Source: Ichthyophthirius multifiliis (Eukaryota; Ciliophora; Oligohymenophorea; Hymenostomatida). Taken from it: DNA of 36,429 nt. Position numbers and translations under genes: made by a program. The stretch's first letter is position 1; every line of letters starts with the position of its first letter. Below, piece by piece: positions 10,494 through 22,500 of this stretch. The notes beneath the pieces were generated by a model. It was not told the origin of the DNA. It was given only the letters and a program-made list of their open reading frames with translations, and made no database searches. Location of the stretch: the NCBI RefSeq assembly GCF_000220395.1, contig NW_004086918.1:1-36429 (forward strand). Reading direction: 5' to 3'.

Positions 10494-11059
10494 AAAAAGA
10501 TCGAACTCTAGATATAATAAGAAGACTAAGAATAAAGAAAAAAATAAGAATATAAATAAGGACTTTTAAAATAAGTACTTGAAAGTAGAAAACTAATGAT
10601 TGAATTAAAATAATAAGAAATAATAAAATAAAAAGAAGCATAATAACTTTTAAGGTCTGCTTTTATAGAAAGATGTAATGAATAAGTACTTTTAATTTTT
10701 TTTAAATTAAATAATTAATTTTAATCTTAGTTAGAATTAGAAAAAAAATAAAAGGAATTTTTCAAAAATCGTGATATTGAATTAAAAGCTAATTAATTAC
10801 AAGATATAGTAAATTAAATTTATATTTTTTTTTTTTAAATAAATAAACCTATTATATAACATAGAAAGCCAAATAAAATAAATACAGAGAATAATACGTA
10901 AAAGATTTAAAAGCAGATGAAAGCATATTAAATCAATAAGAAATAGAATAAAGAATATTTGAATAATGGGCATTTGAATAACTTGAGGCTTTTAAAAGTT
11001 AAGGAAAAGACGTTAAAATGCTTTAGGCTGAAATAATTCGTTTATCAAAAATAAAATGA
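9300..11059 (+). CDS. Coiled-coil ciliary protein, CFAP210/TPH-domain type
   Basis: Highly charged coiled-coil protein of 500 residues. Removing four introns (10131-10199, 10413-10499, 10686-10730, 10809-10864) gives exactly 501 codons ending in TGA at 11057-11059. After about 60 polar residues the chain is almost continuous helix rich in Glu, Lys and Gln. The stretch near residues 145-165 (NDKVKAFKRKLMFCDIMDER) resembles the trichohyalin-plectin-homology proteins such as CFAP210 (CCDC173), and the mixed E-E-K/R-Q helices match this group. Members are microtubule inner proteins that sit inside axonemal doublets. Assignment to CFAP210 rather than CFAP45 or CFAP53 is tentative. Three introns contain long A or AT runs; the second is mostly (AT)n. 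The next gene downstream on the same strand is a MAK-type kinase that in other organisms controls cilium length. Confidence 0.7.
10457..10491 (+). repeat. (AT)n inside an intron
   Basis: AT dinucleotide run that makes up much of the second intron (10413-10499) of the coiled-coil gene. Confidence 0.8.
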
Positions 11060-11256
11060 ATATTTTATTACTTATATTATTTATTTTTTTACATTAATTA
11101 TATTAAATTATTATAAATAATAAAATATAAGCAAAAATATAGGTTTAATATAAAAAATTAAAATATCATATTTTATATTTACATTTTTTAAAAAAAATTA
11201 ATTAATTAAAAAAAAAAAAATATATTAATAAAAAATTAAAATACATAAAAAAATAT

Positions 11257-12481
11257 ATGGAAAAATATAAAATAGGTCCCACATTAGGTGACGGAACATT
11301 CGGCGTTGTCCTAAAAGCCACCTAAATTTAAACCGGTCAATAAATAGCTATAAAAAAGATGAAATAAAAATGTCCAAAATGGCAAGACTGTGTAAACCTT
11401 CCCGAAATATCATCTTTATAGAAATTCCATCATCCCAATATAGTAAATTTATACGAAATAATAAAGGAAAATAGCGAACTATATTTTATCTTAGAATATA
11501 TGGACCGTAATTTATATTAATTAATGAAAGATCGTCAAAAGCCCTTTTAAGAAATTTAAATAAGAAACATCATATATTAAACTTTATAAGGTCTAAATTA
11601 TATTCATAGGCACGGATATTTCCACAGAGATTTAAAACCGGAAAATCTTTTGGAGTCCTAAGGAACTATTAAAATTGCAGATTTTGGTTTAGCAAGAGAA
11701 ATTAGGTCTAAACCACCTTTTACAGATTATGTCTCTACTAGATGGTATAGAGCACCTGAAATTATTTTAAGAGCCCCAAATTATAATTCCCCAATAGATA
11801 TATTTGCAGTTGGGTGCATTATGGCTGAATTGTATAGATTATGGCCTCTTTTTGCCGGATAATGTGAAAGAGATCAAATTAATTAAATATGTAAAGTTTT
11901 AGGTACCCCATGTAAAGAAGACTGGCCAGAAGGTTATAAATTAGCTGCTAAAGTAGGATTTGTTTTCCCTTAATTTAAAGCTTAAAATTTCTAAGATCTT
12001 ATTCCTAATGCATCTCCTGAAGCTATTGATTTAATTTAATAAATGTTGAGATATGCGCCTTAGAAAGTATTTTTTTTTAAATAAAAAATATATATATTTT
12101 TTATTCAAAAAAAATTAAAAAAAAAATTAAAAGAGACCTTCGGCTTAAAAAGCACTTTAACATAAATATTTTATGTGTAATTTACCAGTTTAAATTGATG
12201 ATTTTAAAGTAAATATTATTGAAAATGAAGATGGGAGTATACTTATTGATAAACAGAATTTTATATAAAATAATAATTTTGAGAAAGATAAAGAAAACAT
12301 AAGTCAATAAAATAAAAATATTCTCGGAAATAATAGTATTGACAATTTTATTAAAGATTTATTAGAAGAAAGTAAAATTGCTCCAAATGAATCGAAGATA
12401 GACCAAAATATGTATGAAAGACATAAATAATTAATGAAAAATACTAAATATAGGCCAGGTTATATTTTTTAATGTTAATGA
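11257..12481 (+). CDS. MAK/ICK (RCK-family) ciliary protein kinase
   Basis: Ser/Thr kinase of 385 residues; removing the intron 12067-12133 gives exactly 386 codons ending in TGA at 12479-12481. All catalytic elements are present: glycine loop LGDGTFGVV (10-18), AIKK lysine at 33, helix C Glu at 50, [11 protein letters not shown] with HRD at 123-125, DFG at 142-144, activation motif TDY at 156-158 followed by [13 protein letters not shown] and the following [16 protein letters not shown] and [16 protein letters not shown] are diagnostic for the RCK group (MAK, ICK/CILK1, MOK; LF4 in Chlamydomonas). These kinases act in cilia and restrain cilium length via intraflagellar transport. The intron lies just before RPSAQKAL. 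The C-terminal tail of about 100 residues is short compared with animal MAK. The start ATG at 11257 is the only one close to the glycine loop. Confidence 0.92.
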
Positions 12482-12687
12482 AGAATTATAAATTTAATTA
12501 GTTATTTTTTTTAAAAAAAATTTGATATATAAAATTTATTTTATAATTTTTTACTATGTTTAAAAAAAAAAAAAAAAAATTTTCATTTTTTAAAATAATA
12601 ATAATTATTTATAACTAATAGTATATATATATATATAATCATATACATATATTACCAATGTTTTTTATTTTGGTATCCCTAAAACAC

Positions 12688-13557
12688 TCAATTATTTTAG
12701 ATTTTTTTCATGGAATCTTATTTATATTTATTGAGTTATACTTTTAATTCTTATATTTGATTTTACATTTCAAAATATTATTTTTTCCAAATTTCTTCTT
12801 TTTTCAAACTCTTAGCCAGTATTTTATTATCTTATAAATATTCTTAATTTTTGTTTTCCAATATCTACACAATATTTTCCATTTTTTATTAAAAATTAAA
12901 AATTTCATTTATTTTTTCACTAATTTTCTTCTTATTTGAAAATCCGATATTAATATTATTATTTTCACATTTTATATAATTACTACATTTAAAATCTTCA
13001 TTTTATTTTTAAAAAGACTTATTACTATTATTTGCACTACTATTACTTTTTTAAAAAGCATTTCTTTATGAATTTTATTATTTATATTTTTATTCATTTA
13101 TTTAATTTTCGTCTTTAGCCATAAATGAATAAACCTTTTCTATTTATAAATTAATTTCTTCCATTTCTTTATTTAAAATGTTATATTTATTTACAATTTA
13201 CTTTTATTTTTCTATATTCTCAGTATACATTTTGCTTAACTTTATATGGTTTTTTTCTATTTCTGAATATTCTTTTTCTTTTTCATTTATTATATCAATT
13301 AAATAAATATTTTATTGATTTAATAAATTAATATTTTATTCAACATTTCTATTTGATTATTTAAAAAACTCATCAAACTATTTTTCTAATATATCTATTT
13401 ATAATATACAAGGTTATATATTGGATGCTTCATTATATTATTCTAGTGCATTTTTGCTTTTTATGCATATATATTTATTTTTCCAATTTATCAAATTTTA
13501 ATGAATTTCTATAATTTTTTATTTTAATATTTTCAATTCGTTAAATAAAAAAAACAT
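12688..13557 (-). CDS. Coiled-coil protein, 5' end unresolved
   Basis: Unrecognised protein. From the Met at 13557 the frame runs 289 codons to TGA at 12688-12690 with no further intron. It is rich in Asn, Gln, Lys and Glu and largely helical: KEKEYSEIEKNHIKLSKMY, NKYNILNKEMEEINLQIEK, and after a Ser/Asn-rich linker SLKKEEIWKKQYFEMQNQIQEL. No catalytic motif, signal peptide or membrane segment is seen. Upstream, the frame can be continued through a 48-nt intron (13563-13610) into an exon reading SPKINQATTPN, so the true start is probably at about 13640-13800. I could not choose between an upstream ATG that follows an A-run at about 13697 (in another frame) and a further exon. It sits downstream of the MBOAT gene on the same strand. 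A cytoskeletal or ciliary role is possible but not shown. Confidence 0.6.
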
Positions 13558-13619
13558 GAAATCTGTATTTTAAGAATTTTGACATTATTACGATTATTCA
13601 TCTTATATACTTGGAGTTG

Positions 13620-13999
13620 TTGCTTAGTTTATTTTCGGTGAATAATAGACTATTTATTTGGTTTTTTATTGATTCCTAAATAAAATTATTGTTAAACATT
13701 TTTTTTTTTATTAATTTTTTTTTTTTTATTACAGTTAAAAATTATAAATTGATTTATTTTTATAAAAGTTGAAAACATCATTTAATTTTATATATAAATA
13801 ATATTAAAGGACTATAACTAAATATTATTATTATATTAGTCTATATAATCCTCGAATTTAATTAAAAATAAATATATTTATTTATAATAAATAAAAAAAT
13901 GTTTATAATGAATTTAAAAATTTATGAATGTCTTCAATATATATAGACGTTTTTGTTAATTTAATTAATTTTTTATCAAAAAGATAAACATGATAAATT
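13620..13999. other. Spacer, with possible 5' exon of the upstream-reading coiled-coil gene
   Basis: Region between the resolved part of the coiled-coil gene and the MBOAT stop. The part to about 13800 may hold its first exon or exons. The remainder is AT-rich with no coding signal. Confidence 0.4.
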
Positions 14000-15312
14000 T
14001 CATTCTTATTTTAATTAGTATTTCTTTACTTTAAATCTTAATAAAATAAAGTAAACTAAAATAATTTTAATAATAATTGGTAAATAATATATTTATAAAT
14101 AAAATTCTTAAATTTTATCAAGGTATCTTAAATGTAAAACCATAGAAACATTACCGAATTCAAAATACAATATAATCCAACAAAAAAAATGTCCTAAAAA
14201 ATTATCCAAAAACCAAAATTTAAATTTAATTTTTTAACACAATAAATCAACTATTAATAATTAAATAAAACCTAAACAATATCCAAAATTAATTTCATGC
14301 CAAAAAAAAATAATTAAAAGACATAATATATAAGCAATATTTTCATTAAAAATCAATTTTAAACTTTTTTATTTTATAAAAAAATAATTACTATTAACAA
14401 AAAAAAATACTTATTATAAAAGCATTATCTAAGCCATTTTTAAAACGAAATATTCCATTTTTCTTTTCTTTAAATAAAGCTCCATTCGAATTCGAAAAAA
14501 GTACTCACATTTCTTATTTAAGAAAATTTATTATTTTTATTTAGCCCAATCCCACTTGAAATAATTCCACTTTGACTCAAATTCCATAACCCTAAATATT
14601 TAAATCTTATAAGTAACCCTAAAATTCCTATATAAAAAATTTTTTTATATAAAAGCTCTTATTAATTCCAAAATTCATCAAAAAGTTAAGTAAAATAATA
14701 ATGAAAAAAACCTATATAAAACAATCCAAGAACAAAGTATTTTAACACTTCAACTTTTCTGTCTGGAATAGTTTAATATTACTCCTTTCTTTCAATAAAT
14801 TAAAGATAAGTTCCAAATTTAAAACATGGTCCTACAATACAAGAAGGATAAAAATACACATAACCGAGAAAATCAAGCAGGCTAGGAGTTTTCTTATTAA
14901 AATTTTTTTCAAATTCGAAAGAAAATTATATATTTTTACAAACCGAAAACATTAAAAAGTTAACCAATTCAAATTTTTATTCTTTAAATGTATGAAAAGC
15001 TATTAAAATGCTAAAATTTAGTACAAAAACTGGTATTTTATTATATTTTAGGAAAACATTTGTTAATATATATGTAAATAAAGAATTTATTAGGCATAAA
15101 TACACTTTTTCTTTTATACATACATAAGTAATAAATAAACCCATTATTAACGAAAATTAATTCCTTAAAAAACTATCCTATAAAGTATTATGTATATATC
15201 CTAATGGCATACTTACTAATGTTGAAAAATACAGTTTTAAATAATCTTAAGGTATTTTTGTTGTTTCTTCTGTGTATTTAAAAAAATTATCAAAGTATAT
15301 AAAAATACTCAT
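14000..15312 (-). CDS. MBOAT-family membrane O-acyltransferase
   Basis: Multi-pass membrane acyltransferase of 421 residues; removing the intron 14364-14410 gives exactly 422 codons ending in TGA at 14000-14002. It shows the family hallmarks in order. At residues 146-172 there is LLDFLGYVYFYPSCIVGP followed by F-x-x-Y. At about 233-256 there is LLIRFKYLGLWNLSQSG. At about 273-296 there is FFEFEWSFIQRKEKWNISF followed by WLRQCFY. At 316-330 a hydrophobic helix contains FFWHE, whose His 323 is the presumed catalytic histidine. The N-terminal 130 residues form several hydrophobic helices. The layout (GP...Y, E-W...WN, W-L-R, W-H) is that of lysophospholipid acyltransferases, which attach acyl chains to lysolipids in the endoplasmic reticulum; substrate choice cannot be read from the sequence. 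The start ATG at 15312 is the first in frame. It is divergent from the small membrane protein gene, 460 bp apart. Confidence 0.88.
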
Positions 15313-15772
15313 TTTGTATATGTTTTTTATATTTATTTATTTTTAAAATAAATTTTAGTAAAAAATATTATTATCTTTATTGTTAGTTATTATATATTTT
15401 AAACATTATGTATTATTTACATATGAAATGAATTTTTTTTATAGATATTTTAGATTATTTTAATTTATACATTTAATAAGTTAAATACATAATATTATTA
15501 ATAATTAATATCAAATAAATTAAAATGTTTTTGTTCTTTATATAAAAAAATTTTTTAATTTTTTTTTTTATTTTATTTTATTTCATTTTATTTTTTTTTG
15601 TTAAAAAAACTAAATAAATAATGTATATAAAAAAATTAATCTGACTTTATCAAAATTTTTAGAAAAGTAAATATTTTTCACTTTTGTTTAAATAATTATA
15701 TATATTCCAAAAAATATAATTATTTTACATATCTTTATAATTAAATTAAAAATAAATTCAATAATTTTTAAA
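15313..15772. other. Divergent AT-rich intergenic region
   Basis: 460 bp between the MBOAT gene (minus) and the small membrane protein gene (plus). It should hold both promoters. No coding signal or recognisable promoter element was found. Confidence 0.55.
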
Positions 15773-16654
15773 ATGGGTGATTAATAAAACAATAATTAAG
15801 AAAACAGCAATTAGCAAAATACAAACAAATAAAAATTTACAAAGGAGTAGTTTTTCAAAGAAAGAGAAGTTGATATAAAAGTCCGTGAATAAATAAAAAA
15901 AAAGATCAAGTAAGTATAGAAAAAATAAAAAACGAATTAAATTAAGAAGAATAAGAATTAAAATCATTTTTTAATGGTATTTAATAATCTAAGGAAGATC
16001 CAACATTAATAAGTACAAAACAATGCATTTAAAAATAAAAAATTAATTAAATTAGGAAAAAAGAAATATGAGGAAAAAATGAATGCTTATAGATAAGTAA
16101 TTGAAGATTTAAATTTAAAATAAATGGTCAAAAATTTTTGGAGTTTTTAGCCACCTACACCAGAAGAAATCGAAACTTTAAATGATTGCAGATAAGTAAA
16201 TTATATATAATAACATTATATTATGAAATAGGAAAAAAAAATATTATTTTTTTTAATAAAACTAAATTAGTTTACAAAGTAAAATATTTTCAAATATAGT
16301 TGTGCAGGAGTTTTCATCACTTCGTGTGTTTCATGTATTTTTTAAAAAATATTAATTATTTATTAATCTTATTTTTTTTTAAAAAAAATTATATTTTCAA
16401 AAGTATATAATAAAAGATATTTAGGTTATGGAAGTAAATTATTTGGGTTATTTATAGGTATTTTAGGAGGAGGTATTTATGGCATTATATAATCAACTGA
16501 ATTTACTTTAAAAAGGTTAATTTTCTTTTATTTATTTGATTTAAATCAATATTAAAAGGCTTGAAGCATTAGGCCCGGATTATTAACTAGGAAGAATGGC
16601 TATCAATGAAATAGAAGATTTTCGTTTAGATAAAAAAAATTTAATAAGGTTTGA
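15773..16654 (+). CDS. Small two-helix membrane protein, OCIA-like, frame break near start
   Basis: Five exons are proposed. Introns are 16013-16055, 16196-16270, 16335-16403 and 16516-16558; exon phases agree if one A is missing from the A9 run at 15895-15903. The N-terminus is polar (MGDQQNNNQENS, FFKEREVDIKVREQIKK), then DQVSIEKIKNELNQEEQEL. The core reads FWSFQPPTPEEIETLNDC, a first hydrophobic segment SCAGVFITSCVS, then YGSKLFGLFIGILGGGIYG and TLKRLEALGPDYQLG. The order P-T-x-x-E...C, two hydrophobic stretches and the G-rich second one recalls the OCIA domain of mitochondrial and endosomal proteins, but this is a weak resemblance. The stop is not certain: in the exon-5 frame no TGA follows closely; adding one A to the A8 run near 16632 would give TGA at 16652-16654. 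I do not know its function. Confidence 0.55.
15895..15903 (+). other. A9 run with frame break
   Basis: The frame before the run (VREQIKK) and the frame after it (DQVSIEKIKNEL) both look coding but differ. One additional A would join them. No GT...AG intron of suitable length fits. Confidence 0.6.
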
Positions 16655-18016
16655 ATTGTTTATAAATATATATTATCATTTTGAGTATTTATTATAGATT
16701 ATCTTTATGTTTTATATATGTAGAAATTTATAATAATTTTATATATTTTAATATTATTATAAATAAAAATAATTATTTAGCATATAATAATTATAAAAAC
16801 TAAAAACATATGTATTGTTATTAATAAATAAAAATTTTAATTTTTAAATAATTCCATAAACTTTTAATAATACAAATTGTTTATTCATTTAAAAAAAAAA
16901 GGTTTGAATTATAAATGATATTATTATAATTTTGCATAAATGTATTTTATGATAACATACTCTATAGTAATATTATTGAAGATAAAGTATATATTTGTTT
17001 TATAAGAAATTAAAAATAATAATTTTTTGTAAATAATATTTATTTATGATTAACAAAATTATTATAAAAAATGTTTTTTAATAATATTTTTAAGTAAGTA
17101 TTTTAATATAATTATTTCTTAAATTATTAATATTATTTTTACTTAAATTATGTTTCATTATACTAAAAAAATATAAGATAAAATTTAATATTTAATATTA
17201 AAAAACTAAAAAAATATAATGAAAATTAATAAATTAAAAGCAATAAATATATTATTACTAAATATCAAAAAAAAAAAAATATTTAATATTGAAAATAAAA
17301 ATATGAATTGATTATAATCAATAATAATAGAAAATAATGAAAAAATGTATTTAATAAAAATATGTGTTTAATTTTAAACAAAAAATAATAATATAACAAC
17401 ATAATAAATATTTTTATTTTCTTAAAAATTCAATGTATAATTTGGTGTATATTAGTATTTATTTCATTACAATTTAGTTTAGTTTGATTATTATTTAAAA
17501 ATTAATCACTAATTTAAAGCTTTATTTTTTATATAATTAGTTAATTATATATTCAAAATATTATATAATATTTATTATTTAAAACCAAAATTATTTAAAC
17601 AATTAAAACAAATTATGTAATATAAATATAAATCTTCTTTTACTTTTTTAAATAATAATTTTATAAATTAGTAAAAATAATTTATCATATATAAACTAAT
17701 AATTTTTTTTTTTTTTAAATAATATTTTTTATATAAAAAAGTATAAAATATATTAATTAAAAATAAATAAAAACAATTATATAAATACTTATCAATTTTA
17801 AATCCACTTTATCATTATAATATATATTAAAAAATAATAATTAAAATATTTTTAATTTTTAAAAAAATATATTCAAGTATTAAAAATTATATAAAAAAGA
17901 TAAAAAAAAATATTTCAAAAAAAAAAAAAAACATATTATAATAATGAATATGTATAAAATATACAATTTTTTTTTTTTTTAATAATTAAAAATAAAAAAT
18001 AACATATAAAAGATAT
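16655..18016. other. 1.36-kb AT-rich region without a gene
   Basis: The longest empty region in the window. It is nearly all A and T, with poly-A and poly-T runs (for example near 17710 and 17970). A 12-mer AAGGTTTGAATT occurs at 16647 and again near 16908. I see no ORF with coding character on either strand and no structured RNA. Confidence 0.6.
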
Positions 18017-19548
18017 ATGATTATTTACTTATTCATAATAATATCGTTATAAATAATATAAATAAATACAGCATGCATTGCTACAAAATAAATAGAATGC
18101 AATAATTGCGGTGGTTTTTTTGATGTAATAAACAATATATGCATAGACTGTTAAGCAAATTAAACAATATGCTAAACTCCAACCACATGCAACGGATATT
18201 GGGGAGACTTTAATCTTGATGGAACAAGTGAATGTAAACTATGCAATAATAAAACTGATTGTTTAACATAAACATGTGGAGGTTAATGGGATATAGTTAA
18301 TGATGAATGTAATAATTGTACCAAAGATTAAAGATAATGTACACTTTGGTAAAAATAATTTATTTTTTAATTTAATATATAATATATAAGTCAAAAAGAT
18401 TGGATTTTAAATTAATGTGTGAAATGTGATTCTGGATACAATTAATGCACAAGTTATAGCAATTGCAATGGAGAATGGGATGGAATAAATTCTAAATGTA
18501 CAATATGTAATAAAGACTAAGCTACTTGTCAAGGTACAATATGTAAAGGAACATGGATTTCTATAAAATCTCATTGTGATAGATGTAAATTAAATTATTT
18601 AGAGTGCGATAAATGGTATTTAAAAATAAATAATTAAAAAATAAAGAAATAAATAAATAAAATAATAAACAAATATATTTATATTTTAAGCAAAATAAAA
18701 AATAAATAGTTTATTAAATTGGATACCTAAGTATAATTAAACTTGTTTAGATTGTTAAGTTAGTTAAGCTGTATGTGAAGATACAGATAAATGCAATGGA
18801 ATTTGGAATAATAATATATGTACCATTTGTAATTCTAATATTGATACATGTGAAAAAATATGTTAACCAATTAAAAAAATGCTCCTTAAATGGTATGTTA
18901 AAGTTTCTGATAATACTTAATGGTGTATTTATTGTTAAAGTAGTTAATCTAATTGTAATGATTGGTATATTTTTTATTTAAAAAAATAACTAAATAAAAT
19001 TTTTATTTAAGTGGTTATTTTTGGGTTCCTGATAATATTAATTATGATAGTTCAGTAAAAACTTAAAAATGTATTAACTGTTCTTAAAATGAAGAAATTT
19101 GTACAAATAAAAAAAAATGCAATGGAATTTGGGATGCTGATTATATATCTTGTACTCCATGCAATGCTTCTTAAATTATTTGCTAGGGAAGTATATGTTA
19201 AGGTTAATGGAATACAGCAAACTTATTATGTAATGTATGTGGAAATACAAAATCAGAATGCTAACTTTGGTAATTAAATTCTTTTTTTATTACAAAAAAA
19301 AAAAAAAAAGTAATAAATAATGGGTTGTTGAATAATGTATTTATTGTCATGCTAATTAGACTGTTTGTCAAAATGCTAATACTTGTAATGGCTTTTGGAA
19401 AAATTCAGGAGGAATTTTATGTTTAGTATGCAATGAATCTGCTGATACATGCAAATAATGTGGTAGATAATGGCTTAATGAAAGATGTTATAAATGTGAT
19501 ACAAACTCTACTATTTGTGAAGTTTGGTAATTTTTTTACTTACTTACT

Positions 19549-19592
<44 letters not shown>

Positions 19593-22500
19593 AAAAGCGG
19601 AGGTACATTTGTAGATAATTAATGTTTATTTCTTACAGATAAATACAGTTGTTTAAATAAATTGTAAAAATTATATATATTTATTTTCATTTTATGTTAA
19701 TGATAGGAAACTTGTTTATTCAAGTCCTTTTTGGACAGGAATAAAATGTGTAAATTGTGATCATAGTGAATTTATTTGTAATAAAGACTGTTTTTATGTT
19801 TGGGAATATAATAAGTAATAAAAATAATAATTATTTATTAATTTTTTTAAAAAATAAGATGTAATACATCAAAATCATGTGATATTGATAAATATTCATG
19901 CGAAGTTTTATGTAATCATAGATGGAATTATTATTTAAATATATGTGATAGATCAATTGTAGAAAATTAAAATGTATGCTATTTTAGAGATGATGGCATC
20001 ATAATAAATTCACAATGTATTTAATGTCACTAAAGTGAAGATTCATGCACAAAAATCTGTAACAAAGCTTATACTGATAATCCTTACAATGAAACTGCAG
20101 CAACAAGGGTTTGGTTAAACAACAAATGTACAAATTGTTAATAAGACCAAATTACATGTGAAACTATATGGTTTATTTTAAAAAATAATAATATATATAT
20201 CCATAAAATAAAAAAATATGTATATATAAAAAGTAAATTAAATTGGATAACATATATAGATTAAAATAGCGCAACTAAAGGAAGTTGTATAAAATGTCGA
20301 GCAGACTCCTAAAGTTGTGCAATGTGTGGAGGTCAATTCGACTCATCAGATTCCACAAACTGGAAATGCACAAACACCTAATTCTATTGTAATTAAACAT
20401 CGAGTATATGTTCTGAATGTGCTTTTATGCCTTAAAGACAATTTAGTTATAAAGCATCTAAATGTTATTATTGTTAATATAATAAAACTATATGTGAACT
20501 AAACTGTAAAAGTTAATGGCTAGATGCCTTTTAATAATGTGAACTTCTAACAACCGTAAATTGGTGTTTATAATCAGACCGAGGAACCTGGGACTACGTA
20601 AAAAACGAGTGTATATACTGCAACTTAAGTCAATCGAATTGCCTGTAATGCAATCCAAGCAATCTCTGGATAAACACTACTCCAACTCTCCCTAAATAAA
20701 CAATGGAATGTGTCAATATAAATTTAAATGAATATTATTGTTCTTTAGCCGGCCCAAATTACGGTTGGGTTAATGATACAGTTTCTGGAGTAGATACAAC
20801 CACAGGAAGATGCTAACTATGTTCCATAAATTAAATAATGTGCGAAAATGTATGCAAATACTCCTGGAATGGTAGTACATGTAAAAGTTGTAGCTTAGAT
20901 GCTATTGCTTGTGCTGATTGTGGGCTTTCTTGGGTCTAATATGAAGGTGTTTATTAATGTATAGACTGCAAAGTTAGTTAGATTGTTTGTGAGGTTAAAT
21001 GTTCTAGTTTATGGATTTCTAATAATTGCGTATTTTGCAGTCTTAATACCACTATTTGCCAAGATTAATGCTTCGGACGGCTTATTAATTCTGTTTGTAA
21101 CTTATGTAATAAAAGTAAAACTATTTGCGAATAAAATTGCAAGTATTTATGGAATGAATCGCTTTAAAATTGTTATTAATGTAATTCTTCAAAAATTATT
21201 TGTGAAAATAACTGCAATTATAAATGGGATAGTACCAAACCTTCTTAAAATTGTATTATATGTAACGAAAGTAAAGCTATATGTGAAGATAGTAGCAAAT
21301 GTAATGGTTTTTGGCTTTCTTCTAATATATGTACTTAAGAAAAATGCAACCAAGACTAAATAACATGTGAACTGAAGTGTAAAATGTTCTGGAATCCCTT
21401 TGAATCAACTATAAAGTGTTTAATATGTAGACCTTCTGAATATTTAGAAATCTCAAAATGCCTTAAATGTGATGAAATATAAAATGGAGCAGATTGTGCC
21501 TCTAAATGTTCCACTAAACAATATTTTTACGACTAATCGGACCCTTCTAAGAAAATATGTCGAACATGTAATACTAATGAATATTGGACAGGTAATTCTT
21601 GCATAAAATGCTCTACAATAAATTCAAATTGCATTAAATGTTCCTCACCTTTAATTTGTTTGGAATGTGTTTCAGCTTTTATAGTAGATTCTGTCGACTA
21701 AAAAAAATGTGTATGCGCAAATACTACTGATGTATATAGAATATAAGACTCTGATCAATGTTTGTTATGCTCCGAAATATTAGCTGGCTGTTTAGAATGC
21801 ACAAGCAAAACTACATGCAAAAAATGCCAAATCGGCTAAAGTTTAGACGGAAAAATTTGCAAATAGAAATTTTTCTTTTAAGCAAATATTTAATATGGAA
21901 CGGCTTTTGTAACTGATTTTTTAGTCAAAATAATCTATCCCAATTAAAATACAGAAGATGTAATTTATTCTATTTATTTCTATAATCAACTTGAAAATTT
22001 AACCTAAAATTAGCCTGGTTTTAATTTAGATAGATTTAATGCCCAAAATTTCGAAAATAGTATCCTTTTTAAGGAAAAGCTCTAAAAAGATAATGAATAT
22101 TCCATAAAACTCCCTTCTGGAAAGCCTATTTTAGTCCCATAAGTATTTCTAAAAGGGATTTTTATTCCTATTTAAATTGACTAGATAATAATTTTCGATG
22201 TAAAAAAACAATATGATTAACTAGACTTATTTGCTAAATTTTCTACCTAACTAATAGACCTTTTAGACCCAAAAGATTTTTATTACAAAGCCTATTCTAA
22301 TGAACTCTAAAACTACTATAATGCATATTGCTGTTCCATATGCCCTAAAGGAATTACTCCCTCAATTCCAAATTGTAAATGTTCTGAAAACGAAAAGCTT
22401 TTTGACTGTTCCGGTTTTTCTGAGGAAAACTTCAATTCTTTTGTGAATAAGCTTTTTGATTATTTCATAAATAATAAAATTCCAAACGAGTACTAATAAA

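Noticed and set aside
14132-14564. Plus-strand ATG frame opening MQNHRNITEF
   Set aside because: The minus strand of the same region gives an exact MBOAT protein with conserved motifs and a clean intron, so the plus-strand frame is a shadow.
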